Origin: Dyella choica
GTDB taxonomy: Bacteria; Pseudomonadota; Gammaproteobacteria; Xanthomonadales; Rhodanobacteraceae
NCBI RefSeq assembly: GCF_003977665.1
Contig: NZ_RYYV01000001.1
Location: 1-64,000 of the forward strand
Length of the DNA: 64,000 nt
Direction of reading: 5' to 3'
The position numbers were made by a program, and so were the translations under genes. Below the pieces are notes generated by a model. That model worked only from the letters and a program-made list of their open reading frames with translations. It made no database searches and was not told where the DNA came from. Numbering within the stretch: position 1 is the first letter of the stretch; every line of letters starts with the position of its first letter. This document shows, in pieces, positions 1-9,597 of the stretch.

Positions 1-268
1 GTATCGAATGTTCGGCGGGAAGATCGTTTCATGGGGATCGGTCTCGGGGCGGGAATCATCCCCTATCGCGGTGTCCGAAACCATTAGACCAGGGCACTTG
101 AAGGCTCATGGATGAAGCATATCTTGTTGCCCTTGCAGCCCCCCCGTCAATCACGAGGTAAATAGAGGTATCTCTACGTTTACTCCTGACGATGCGCCTC
201 GGGAACAGCCTTAGGCTGTCCAAATTTTTTCCCGACAAATTTGTCAAACCGCATGGGTTCTCATCAGA
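1..268. other. Left-edge stretch without a supported gene
   Basis: No open frame here has a plausible start, ribosome site or recognisable product. The only sizeable frame, antisense and running into the tRNA, has no family resemblance. The base composition is a little more AT-rich than the neighbouring genes. The last part, around 255-283, reads like the 3' quarter of a plus-strand tRNA-Ser (GGTTC-like start, then ACTCTCTCCGCCA). Confidence 0.6.
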
Positions 269-336
269 CCACTCTCTCCGCCACCCATAAAAAAACGCCC
301 CTGGGGGCGTTTTTTTATGGGTGGCGGAGAGAGTGG
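269..336. repeat. 68-bp near-perfect palindrome holding an inverted copy of the tRNA-Ser 3' end
   Basis: Two 33-nt arms (269-301 and 304-336) are exact reverse complements around a 2-nt centre (TG). The inner part is ACGCCCC...GGGGCGT flanked by seven A and seven T residues, so it can end transcription in either direction. The outer part duplicates the acceptor/CCA end of the adjacent tRNA (ACTCTCTCCGCCA) in the opposite orientation. For the minus-strand tRNA it is the obvious intrinsic terminator. Confidence 0.9.
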
Positions 337-411
337 GATTCGAACCCACGGTAGGCTTACACCTACGGCAGTTTTCAAGACTGCTGCCTTAAACCACTCG
401 GCCATCTCTCC
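322..411 (-). tRNA. tRNA-Ser (anticodon UGA)
   Basis: Read on the minus strand the gene starts GGAGAGATGGCCGAGTGG, has the anticodon loop CTTGAAA (anticodon TGA), a long class II variable arm (GTAGGTGTAAGCCTAC), the T-arm GGTTCGAATCC and an encoded CCA. The acceptor stem GGAGAGA pairs with TCTCTCC. The 90-nt length and long variable arm are typical of serine tRNAs. It reads UCA and related serine codons and lies downstream of serS on the same strand, with one small gene between them. Its 3' end forms half of the adjoining palindrome. Confidence 0.97.
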
Positions 412-464
412 GTTTTTTGTACGCAGGCATCCAGTTCGGCCGGCCTACAAGGTCGATCATCCTA

Positions 465-2518
<2,054 letters not shown>

Positions 2519-2522
<4 letters not shown>

Positions 2523-2803
2523 GCGGCGTTTTCTTTCTTAAGCAGGCGTTGCGGCAGCGTGGCGAGGCGGGAGCGCACATCAGCGGCACTAACCAGGCGC
2601 GAGGGATCGGCTTTGACGGCGTCATAGGCGGCGGCCACTTCCGTACGCAACCAAGCTTCGACAGCCTGGTCGCGGGCCTGCAGGGCACGCAGCCCGTCGC
2701 GCAGCACTTCACTTTCAGAGCCGTATTCGCCGGATGCGACCTTGCGCTCGACATAGTCGGCCATCTCGGGCGGGAGCGTAATGCTCCGTTTCTTGGCAGT
2801 CAT
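2519..2803 (-). CDS. ParD-type ribbon-helix-helix antitoxin
   Basis: 94 residues. The N-terminus (RSITLPPEMADYVERKVASG) followed by GSESEVLRDGLRAL is the classic CopG/ParD ribbon-helix-helix pattern, with a C-terminal tail that would wrap the toxin. A strong ribosome site (GGAGG) stands 7-8 nt before the ATG. It should bind its own promoter, alone and with the toxin. A palindromic TAGGATTTTATCCCA stretch around 2829-2843, upstream of the start, is a possible operator but is not proven. Confidence 0.88.
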
Positions 2804-2897
2804 CGGGCGCCTCCCTCCATTTGGGTTGGTAGGATTTTATCCCACCACCAGACAGCCGTCGAGCGTATCGCTGCGACGGCCCGCCCTTGAGTTCCGA

Positions 2898-3473
2898 TCA
2901 GGCTGTTTTGCGCTCCTGCCGCCCGATCCACCAGGCCATCACCGCCCCGGCCAGCAGCCAGCCGATGAGCTGTTCCACCAGCGCCGCCCAGACCAGGGGC
3001 TCCGGAAAGCGATACCAGGTCCCGTACGGCACCAGGGCGGACAGCCAGGCAAACACAGCCGCGGCGGCGGCCAGCCCTAAGCGCTTGATGAAGCCGAAAG
3101 CAGCCAGTCCCATCACCCAGGCGAGCATCAGCGACGCCAGGGTGTCCGTCGCCCATTGACGCGGAAGCTGGCGATGCATGTCGGTCATGTCTTCACCCTG
3201 CGGCAAATAGACGATCCATGCATAAGGCGAGGCCTGCGCCTTCTGCGCATATTCCGTACGGGCGGCCTGGTCGCTCCATTGCTTAGGATCAAAGCTGGGC
3301 AGGATGTAGACGCCCGGCTTGCTGCCGAGGCCTTCGTGCAGGCTGGTCAGCACTACGTCTTCGTGCATCGGCTGGTAGATGCCGGGATTGCCCAGGCCCA
3401 GCACCATGTGGGCAAGACCGCCCCAGATGAACATGACGATGCCGCCGAAGATGGCGGCCACGAGGATGCGCAT
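2898..3473 (-). CDS. Hypothetical membrane-anchored protein
   Basis: About 191 residues. An N-terminal hydrophobic helix (MRILVAAIFGGIVMFIWGGL) precedes a soluble, probably periplasmic stretch, and two further hydrophobic segments near the C-terminus end in WWIGRQERK. The start at 3473 is chosen because GGGGAGGG lies just upstream and the hydrophobic N-terminus begins there. Twenty-one extra residues in the longer frame are Pro/Ser/Arg-rich and unlikely. Similar proteins occur across Proteobacteria without known function. No partner gene is evident. Confidence 0.8.
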   Translation of the reverse strand: MRILVAAIFGGIVMFIWGGLAHMVLGLGNPGIYQPMHEDVVLTSLHEGLGSKPGVYILPSFDPKQWSDQAARTEYAQKAQASPYAWIVYLPQGEDMTDMHRQLPRQWATDTLASLMLAWVMGLAAFGFIKRLGLAAAAAVFAWLSALVPYGTWYRFPEPLVWAALVEQLIGWLLAGAVMAWWIGRQERKTA

Positions 3474-3616
3474 GGCGAAAGCCCTCCCCTTTGAGGATGG
3501 TGAGAGAAATCTAGGCGGTGTCGGGGCGCAGTGCAAATGGTTGGGGCTTGTGCCTAGGGAAGGCGTGGCGCCCAGTCCCTGATCCCCGACCGGGTCGAAG
3601 GCAGACTTGCTGCACG

Positions 3617-3784
3617 CACCTAATTGGCGTCGAATCCCAGTTGCACGATAGATAGGTAGTTCCCTCTCCTGCTTGCAGCGGGGGGTTAGGGTGGGGTTGC
3701 ACGAGCTTGCTGCAGTGTTTGAGTTCAGCGCGAGGTTGCTTCACCCCACCCCAACCCTCCCCTACTACACGTAGGGGAGGGAGC
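3617..3784. repeat. Composite family A intergenic repeat
   Basis: The gap between the membrane gene and the SDR (3474-3959) holds no gene. It contains a composite palindromic element: a leader (CACCTAATTGGCGTCGAATC, 3617 on), a degenerate hairpin (CCCTCTCCTGC...), GGGTGGGGTTG, about 45 bp, then CACCCCACCCCAACC and a perfect hairpin CCCTCCCCTACTACACGTAGG followed by GGAGGGAGC. The same composite recurs at 10290-10415, and the leader plus hairpin recurs at 27523-27593. It behaves like a REP/BIME-type dispersed element. Confidence 0.85.
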
Positions 3785-3959
3785 AGATACCCGTCAGCTG
3801 AGACATTGCTTATCAGGTGCAAGCAAGGGACGGGGTCGAATCCGGGCATGCTGCAAGGACGCCCCTTCATCGGCCTTTCCGATGCCAACTATCGTGCATT
3901 CCCGTTTCCGTTCCTGCGCCAACGCCGGGAAAATCGATGTTTCCCAAGGCGGAGACGTT

Positions 3960-4691
3960 ATGCATACCCAGGTGGAAAAAGTATTGATCGTAGGCGGCAG
4001 CTCAGGCATGGGCCTGGCGCTGGCGGAGATGTTGTTGGCGGAAGGGGCCGAAGTCATCATCGTAGGCCGTTCGGGCGCAAGGCTGGCCGGCGCACGTGAG
4101 CATCTGCGCCATGCGGAGCGTCTGCGAACGGAGGTTGCCGATATTGGCCGGGAAGATCAGGTGGCGGAGCTGTTCGAACGCAGCGGTCCGCTCGATCACA
4201 TCGTGTCGACAGCCGCCGACATCGAGAACGCTTATCAGCTATTGCCATCACTGCAACTGGACGCGGCGCGCAAGGTGATCGATTCGAAATTCATCGGCCC
4301 GCTACTGTTGGCGAAATATGGCGCGCCGAAATTATCGGCGCGCGGCTCGATCACTTTCACCTCCGGCATTGCCGCCTATCGGCCGGCACCGCGCGGTTCA
4401 GTCGTGGCCGCCATCAACGGTGCGCTGGAATCGCTCGCTTATGCGTTGGCCGTGGAACTGGGCCCGGTGCGGGTCAACGTGGTTTCGCCAGGCTGGGTCG
4501 ATTCGCCGGTCTGGCGCTTCATTGCCGATGACGAAGGCAAGGCCGCCGCGCACGAGACCATGGCCAAACGCCTGCCAGTAGGCCGCATTGGTCAGCCTGC
4601 CGACATCGCCGACGCGATTCGCTTTTTGATGCGCAACAGTTTCGTTACCGGGACTGTGCTGCACGTGGACGGCGGGCATCGGCTGGCGTAA
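3960..4691 (+). CDS. SDR-family protein lacking the usual catalytic Tyr and Lys
   Basis: 243 residues with a complete Rossmann fold: the cofactor loop GGSSGMG at 12-18, an acidic position after strand 3 (VADI), and the C-terminal signature GRIGQPADIADAIRFLM...G..LHVDGG typical of short-chain dehydrogenases. The conserved Ser is present (S135). Where YxxxK is expected, aligned by ALESLAYALAVELGP, I read V149 and N153. Oxidoreductase activity is therefore doubtful, and a binding or regulatory role is possible. The start at 3960 follows a GGAG ribosome site. It is convergent with, and overlaps by 47 bp, a LysR gene. Confidence 0.88.
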   Translation: MHTQVEKVLIVGGSSGMGLALAEMLLAEGAEVIIVGRSGARLAGAREHLRHAERLRTEVADIGREDQVAELFERSGPLDHIVSTAADIENAYQLLPSLQLDAARKVIDSKFIGPLLLAKYGAPKLSARGSITFTSGIAAYRPAPRGSVVAAINGALESLAYALAVELGPVRVNVVSPGWVDSPVWRFIADDEGKAAAHETMAKRLPVGRIGQPADIADAIRFLMRNSFVTGTVLHVDGGHRLA

Positions 4692-5568
4692 GGGTGGCAA
4701 AGCTTGCGCGGGCCTCGTCGAGAAACAGCTTCAGTGCTGGCGGTTGCACGCGACGGTGCCGCCACACCATCATCACCGGAACGGTTTGCATATCGCCATG
4801 CCAAGTCAAACGATGGACCGCGCTGTTGCTGCCGGCGAGTGCAACTTCCGGCAGCAGCGCACAACCCATGCCAGCTTCCACCAGCGAACGGATCGCGGCG
4901 AGGCTGGCAACCTCTGCGGCAATGCGGGGGCGTTGTGCGGAAAATGCGGTGTCGAACATGTGACGGTAAACGCAGCCTTGCTCAGTCACCAGGAACGGTT
5001 CCTTGGCGATGTCGCCGGGCCCGACTTCGGTAGCCCGGGCAAGCCTGTGCCCAGGGGGAACGATAATGACGAGGCGTTCGCTGCCGATGATTTCGCTTTG
5101 CAACTCCTCGCCTTCGTCCAGCGTGCTGAAAGCAAAGCACACGTCCATGGCAGCGCTGCGCAGCGCATTACGCAACTCGCCGCTGCCGCTTGCCTTCAGC
5201 TGCAGTTCGATGGATGGATGTGCCTGAGCGAAGTGGGCCAGCAACGGGGAGAGGCGAGTTGCGCACAGCGTTTCCAAACCGCCGATCGTCAGCCTGCCCC
5301 TAGGCAGCTTGGCCGCATCGGCCACGGCGGCGCGTGCCTCGTCGGCCAGGTCGAGCAAGGCCTGCGCGTACTCAAGCAACTGCTGCCCTGCCGCCGTCAA
5401 ACGCAACTGGCGGTTTGAGCGATCGAGCAGCATGGCGCCCAGGTCCGCTTCCAGGGCCTGGATCTGTTCGGTGACGCTCGATTGCGCCAGGTGCACCCGC
5501 TCGGCCGCGCGGGTGAAGTTGAGCGTAGTGGCGACAGCGATGAAGGTTTTGAGGTAGCGCAATTGCAT
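4645..5568 (-). CDS. LysR-family transcriptional regulator
   Basis: 307 residues. The N-terminal winged helix-turn-helix (MQLRYLKTFIAVATTLNFTR, AAERVHLAQSSVTEQIQALE) leads into a LysR substrate-binding domain (about 90-295). The start at 5568 gives the canonical MQLRYL beginning. It is convergent with the SDR gene and the two 3' ends overlap by 47 bp, so their transcripts are mutually antisense there. The effector is unknown. The SDR is the nearest candidate target but has no LysR-type divergent promoter. Confidence 0.93.
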   Translation of the reverse strand: MQLRYLKTFIAVATTLNFTRAAERVHLAQSSVTEQIQALEADLGAMLLDRSNRQLRLTAAGQQLLEYAQALLDLADEARAAVADAAKLPRGRLTIGGLETLCATRLSPLLAHFAQAHPSIELQLKASGSGELRNALRSAAMDVCFAFSTLDEGEELQSEIIGSERLVIIVPPGHRLARATEVGPGDIAKEPFLVTEQGCVYRHMFDTAFSAQRPRIAAEVASLAAIRSLVEAGMGCALLPEVALAGSNSAVHRLTWHGDMQTVPVMMVWRHRRVQPPALKLFLDEARASFATLTPADARRPRAAQSR

Positions 5569-5608
5569 GGGGAGATTATGCCGCGTCACCCCCGTTTCCG
5601 CCCAACCC

Positions 5609-5672
5609 GTAGGCTGGGATGAAATCCCAGCTTTCATGCAGATGGCGATGCTGGGATTTCATCCCAGCCTAC
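5609..5672. repeat. Family B inverted repeat
   Basis: Arms GTAGGCTGGGATGAAATCCC... (5609-5631) and its exact complement ending ...ATCCCAGCCTAC (5650-5672) surround an 18-nt spacer. Each arm also contains a nested small hairpin (GGGATGAAATCCC). It lies between the divergently placed LysR start and the rarA stop and could terminate rarA transcription. Related copies occur at 17608, 20021, 30812, 37300 and at both ends of the 45108-45930 element. Confidence 0.85.
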
Positions 5673-5686
5673 TATTCCGGGCCAAG

Positions 5687-7027
5687 CTATTTCTTGCGAG
5701 CCTGATTCCTTGCCTCGCGCAGAGCAAGCAGCTTCTCGCGCAATTTCACTTCCAGCCCGCGTTCCACCGGCGCGTAGAATTCGGTACCTGCCAGCGCATC
5801 GGGCAAGCATTGCTGGTCTAACGCGATGCCGCCTTTCGCGTCGTGGTCGTATTGATAGCCTTTGCCGTAGCCCAGACCTTTCATCAAGCGCGTGGGCGCG
5901 TTGCGCAGGTGCATGGGCACTTCCAGCGTGCCGGTTTGGCCCACTACTTCGCGCGCCTTGTTGTAGGCCATGTAGGCCGCGTTGCTCTTGGGTGCGATGG
6001 CGAGCCAGATCGCCAGCTGCGCCAGACCCAGCTCGCCTTCGGGGCTGCCAAGACGTTCATAGGTATCCCATGCATCCAGCGCCATGCGCCAGGCGCGTGG
6101 TTCGGCCAGGCCCACGTCTTCCACCGCCATGCGCGTCATGCGGCGCGCGAGATAAAGCGGATCGCAGCCACCGTCGAGCATGCGGGTGAGCCAATACACT
6201 GCGGCATCGGGATCGGAAGAGCGCACGGACTTATGCAGCGCGGAGATCTGGTCGTAGAACTGTTCGCCGCCTTTGTCGAAGCGGCGCGTGCGGTCGGCCA
6301 GCACCTGCTCCAGCGTGGCCTCGTCGATCATTTGGCCATCCGCCAGCTCGGCCGCGATTTCCAGCAAGGTGAGTGCGCGGCGTACATCGCCATCGGCAGC
6401 CTGGGCGATCAGGCGCAGGGCGGATTCGGCTACCTGGAGTTGTTGCGCACCCAGTCCGCGCTCAGAATCGGTGAGTGCCCGTTGCAGCGCCGCGGCGATG
6501 TCGTCGACGGATACGGCATCCAGCACGTGCACGCGGCAGCGCGACAGCAAGGCCGAGTTCAGCTCGAACGAGGGGTTTTCGGTGGTGGCGCCGACGAAGA
6601 TGATCACGCCGCGCTCGATGTGCGGCAGGAAGGCATCCTGCTGCGCCTTGTTGAAACGATGCACTTCGTCCACGAACAGCACGGTGCGCCGGCCTTGCGC
6701 GAAGTTTACCTCGGCCTCGGCCAATGCCTTGCGCACGTCCGGCAGGCCCGAAAGCACGGCGGAGATGGCGCGGAAATCCGCATCGGCATAACGCGCCACC
6801 AACAGTGCCAGCGTGGTCTTGCCGCAGCCCGGTGGGCCCCACAGCACCATCGAATGCACGCGGCCGGCTTCGAGTGCGCGGCGCAGGGCCTTGCCCGGCG
6901 CAAGCAGACGTTGCTGGCCGACGATCTCGTCCAGGCTGCGCGGACGCATGCGTTCGGCCAGGGGCTTGAGTTCTTCCGCGTCGCTGCCGAACAGTTGCGG
7001 GGTGTGGGGTGCTTCGCGTCGTTCCAT
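5687..7027 (-). CDS. rarA: Replication-associated recombination protein RarA (MgsA), AAA+ ATPase
   Basis: 446 residues, the family's usual size. It acts at stalled replication forks and is related to clamp-loader and RuvB-type ATPases. Walker A GPPGCGKTT lies at 64-72 and Walker B LFVDEVHRF follows near 120, with GATTENPSFELN (sensor 1) and an arginine-finger segment SALLSRCR. The C-terminal MgsA domain (from about 250) contains SDPDAAVYWLTRML and the conserved KGLGYGKGYQYDHD. The start at 7027 (MERREAP) follows the family pattern; the longer frame adds 24 implausible residues. It normally neighbours lolA and serS, but here accessory genes lie on both sides. Confidence 0.97.
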   Translation of the reverse strand: MERREAPHTPQLFGSDAEELKPLAERMRPRSLDEIVGQQRLLAPGKALRRALEAGRVHSMVLWGPPGCGKTTLALLVARYADADFRAISAVLSGLPDVRKALAEAEVNFAQGRRTVLFVDEVHRFNKAQQDAFLPHIERGVIIFVGATTENPSFELNSALLSRCRVHVLDAVSVDDIAAALQRALTDSERGLGAQQLQVAESALRLIAQAADGDVRRALTLLEIAAELADGQMIDEATLEQVLADRTRRFDKGGEQFYDQISALHKSVRSSDPDAAVYWLTRMLDGGCDPLYLARRMTRMAVEDVGLAEPRAWRMALDAWDTYERLGSPEGELGLAQLAIWLAIAPKSNAAYMAYNKAREVVGQTGTLEVPMHLRNAPTRLMKGLGYGKGYQYDHDAKGGIALDQQCLPDALAGTEFYAPVERGLEVKLREKLLALREARNQARKK

Positions 7028-7106
7028 GGGCCGATGATAGGGCATCCGGCGGGCGGGCCTTGCCGGGCATGCCGCTTGCCAGCTGGAATGAGCGCCCATT
7101 ATTATT

Positions 7107-7125
7107 GATAATGATTTATTTCATT
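7107..7125. promoter_or_regulatory. Candidate Fur-like hexamer array upstream of the TonB receptor
   Basis: In the AT-rich 314-bp leader between rarA and the TonB receptor, ATTATT-GATAAT-GATTTA reads as three GATAAT-like hexamers, and 7107-7125 matches 12 of 19 positions of the Fur consensus. It lies about 220 bp before the receptor start and only about 80 bp before rarA, so the regulated gene is uncertain. Weak evidence only. Confidence 0.3.
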
Positions 7126-7226
7126 AATGATGCATGGCTTAGATTTAGCTTAATTCCATCAAGTCATTAGCCTTCGAAATGACGCCCCTTCATTACAGGA
7201 ATAATGCATAGCTTAGATTATTCTTA
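7126..7226. repeat. Pair of 27-bp direct repeats in the receptor leader
   Basis: Imperfect direct copies AATGATGCATGGCTTAGATT... (7126-7152) and AATAATGCATAGCTTAGATT... (7200-7226) lie exactly 74 bp apart, about seven helical turns. Both contain TGCATRGCTTAGATT followed by CTTA. Their placement upstream of the TonB receptor suggests paired operator sites or a duplicated promoter segment. Confidence 0.6.
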
Positions 7227-7268
7227 GCGCATTTTCTTTCGCATAACAAAATCGTCATTTTAATGTAA

Positions 7269-7286
7269 ATGTTACTGAAATGTCAT
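7269..7286 (+). promoter_or_regulatory. Candidate Pho box (PhoB site)
   Basis: ATGTTAC-TGAA-ATGTCAT gives two 7-bp units with the 11-bp period of Pho boxes (consensus CTGTCAT, 4-bp spacer, CTGTCAT), 55 bp before the receptor ATG. The downstream operon encodes an outer-membrane receptor and a periplasmic acid phosphatase, both plausible phosphate-starvation genes. There is only one box, so confidence is moderate. Confidence 0.45.
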
Positions 7287-7341
7287 AAAGCCTCATTACG
7301 GTGTCGACCTTTCTACAACCCGCCGATACCGGAAAAAAATA

Positions 7342-9597
7342 ATGACGCCATCGACACTTGCGCCGTGCCGCCGCACGCCGGTCTACCTCGCCCTTTGCCT
7401 GGCGATGACCCTTGCAGCACCGATCCACGCCCAGGACGTGGCTAATCATGGAAATAATGCAGCAAGTGGCCCCAACGCGTCGGATAATAATGGCGGCGGA
7501 GATACTTCAAATACCCCCAAAACCCTCCATGGCGTACAGGTAACGGCCGCCACTTCGGCAGTCAGCTCGGTGGCTCTCACCCAGGGCTCCATGCTGGCGA
7601 CGCAGCCGCAGTCGATCATCGGCAGCACCTATATCCAGGAAAACGTCCCGCCCACCGGCGATTACACCGATGTCGCCGCCATCGCGCCAAGCGTGTACAC
7701 CGTGGCGCCGAACGGCTCCGGCTTGATGGAAGCGGCGGTGGTTTCCATTCGCGGCTTCCAGGACGGCCAGTACAACGTGACGTTCGATGGCATCCCGTGG
7801 ATGGACTCCAACGACTTCACGCACCATTCCACCTCGTACTTCACCAATCAGGAAACCGGCAGCGTGTTGGTCGATCGCGGCCCGGGTACGGCCAGCACGC
7901 TCGGCAACGCCACGTTCGGCGGCACCATTTCGGTGGATTCGATCAATCCGGAAGACAAATTCAACGTCCACCCGTACATCAGCTTCGGCAGCTGGGATAC
8001 CGCCGTGGAAGGCGCCCGCATCGATACAGGCAGCTTCACCAGCAGTGGCACCAATGCGGTGATCAACCTGCAGAACAATGAGTCGGACGGCTATCTCACC
8101 TACGCCGGCCAGCGCCGCCAGAGCGTGTTCGCCAAGGTCGTGCAACCGCTGGGCGAAAACACCACGCTCACCTTTGCCGCCATGTGGAACAAGCTGAACC
8201 AGTACGTGCCGTTCGGCGCCACCAAGGCACAGATTGCGCAATACGGCATCAACTACGCGCTGAACAACGATCCGACCAGCCAGGCCTACTACCGCTACAA
8301 CGAGGACAAGATCAACACCAACATGGCCTACATCGGCCTGCACTCGGCGTTCGCCGGCTGGACGATCGACAACAAGATCTACACCTACGGCTACAACCAC
8401 TTCGGCTTCAACGGCGAAGATCCGAATGGCGAAACGCCCAATGGCACGTTCTATAGCCCCACCGACGTGCCCGGCCAGCACATGCGCAACACGAACCGTT
8501 CATGGGGCGACATTTTCCGCCTGGCCAAGGAAATCGGTCCGGGCGAGGTACGCACCGGCGTGTGGTACGACCATCAGGACGACATCCGCTGGCTCTACGA
8601 ATTCGACGATACGCTCAATCTGTTGAACCCCGTGGCCAACCCTGGCGCACCAACGTTGGCGCTGGCCGCGGCCGATCGCCGAATGAATGATTCGCTGGTC
8701 ACGATCCAGCCGTTCGTCGAATACCAGTGGAACATCACCGACAACGCCTACTTCATCGGCGGCGCGAAGTACAACTACTTCAAGCGCAACATCGACGCGC
8801 CGGTGAACCAGAAGACGGGCACGCCGCTGAGCTATTCGAAAGACTGGAACGCCACCCTGCCGTCGGCTTCGTTCCACTATGCGTTCTCCTCGAACTGGAC
8901 TGCCTATGCGCAATGGGCCAAGGGTTATCTGGCCCCCAACCTCAATCTGTTCTACGTGCCCAATCCGGTGGCTTCCGATGCCGCCGTCGCGCCGGAAAAG
9001 ACCACCAACATCCAGCTCGGCAGCACCTGGAGCAGCGACCGCCTGACGCTGTCGGGCGACATCTACAAGATCGACTTCAACAACTTCGTGCAGAAGCACA
9101 ACGTTGCCGGCATCAGCGAGTTCTACAACGGCGGCGGTGTTCACTACAAAGGCATCGAGCTTGAAGGTGCCTACGTGCTGGGCGGCGGCTTCAGCGTCTA
9201 TGCCAACGCCTCGCTCAACCGCGCCATCCAGACCACCGACAACCAGTGGAACGCGAATACGCCGCACAAGACCGCCGCGCTGGGCCTCACCTACAGCAAT
9301 GGCCCCCTTTACGTGTCGCTGGTCGACAAGTTCATCGGCAAGACCTACTACACGGCCAACGCGGAGAACGACACGCCGATCGGCGGCTATGCGGTGACCA
9401 ATCTCGCCGCCAGCTACATGTTCGATCCGCATATCACCAACGTAAAGGACTTCAAGATTGGCGTGCAGCTCAACAATCTGTTCAACAACACCACCATCAA
9501 CTCCCTCGCCGGCACCACCGGTGGGGCCAGCACGCCGCTTTATTTCACCATCCCAGCCCGCAACTTCAACTTCACCGTTTCGGCCGACCTGTTCTGA
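7342..9597 (+). CDS. TonB-dependent outer-membrane receptor
   Basis: 751 residues. The signal peptide (LCLAMTLAAPIHAQ) precedes an Asn/Gly-rich linker, a TonB-box-like start (HGVQVTA), a plug domain (about 60-180, with VSIRGFQDGQYNVTFDGIPW) and a 22-strand barrel ending in the terminal Phe of ...TVSADLF, recognised by the BAM machinery. The substrate cannot be read from sequence. Its stop overlaps the ATG of a secreted acid phosphatase, suggesting uptake of a phosphorylated compound or a phosphate-starvation role. The leader carries direct repeats and candidate Pho and Fur sites. It lies between rarA and lolA as an apparent insertion. Confidence 0.95.
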   Translation: MTPSTLAPCRRTPVYLALCLAMTLAAPIHAQDVANHGNNAASGPNASDNNGGGDTSNTPKTLHGVQVTAATSAVSSVALTQGSMLATQPQSIIGSTYIQENVPPTGDYTDVAAIAPSVYTVAPNGSGLMEAAVVSIRGFQDGQYNVTFDGIPWMDSNDFTHHSTSYFTNQETGSVLVDRGPGTASTLGNATFGGTISVDSINPEDKFNVHPYISFGSWDTAVEGARIDTGSFTSSGTNAVINLQNNESDGYLTYAGQRRQSVFAKVVQPLGENTTLTFAAMWNKLNQYVPFGATKAQIAQYGINYALNNDPTSQAYYRYNEDKINTNMAYIGLHSAFAGWTIDNKIYTYGYNHFGFNGEDPNGETPNGTFYSPTDVPGQHMRNTNRSWGDIFRLAKEIGPGEVRTGVWYDHQDDIRWLYEFDDTLNLLNPVANPGAPTLALAAADRRMNDSLVTIQPFVEYQWNITDNAYFIGGAKYNYFKRNIDAPVNQKTGTPLSYSKDWNATLPSASFHYAFSSNWTAYAQWAKGYLAPNLNLFYVPNPVASDAAVAPEKTTNIQLGSTWSSDRLTLSGDIYKIDFNNFVQKHNVAGISEFYNGGGVHYKGIELEGAYVLGGGFSVYANASLNRAIQTTDNQWNANTPHKTAALGLTYSNGPLYVSLVDKFIGKTYYTANAENDTPIGGYAVTNLAASYMFDPHITNVKDFKIGVQLNNLFNNTTINSLAGTTGGASTPLYFTIPARNFNFTVSADLF

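Noticed and set aside
56-349. 97-residue minus-strand frame at the left edge
   Set aside because: Runs across the palindrome into the tRNA and shows no coding character.
3511-3888. 125-residue minus-strand frame in the SDR leader
   Set aside because: Consists largely of translated family A repeat; no start signal.
7100-7341. Riboswitch (cobalamin-like) in front of the TonB receptor
   Set aside because: The leader is AT-rich and lacks a B12-box-like conserved core; protein operators explain the repeats better.
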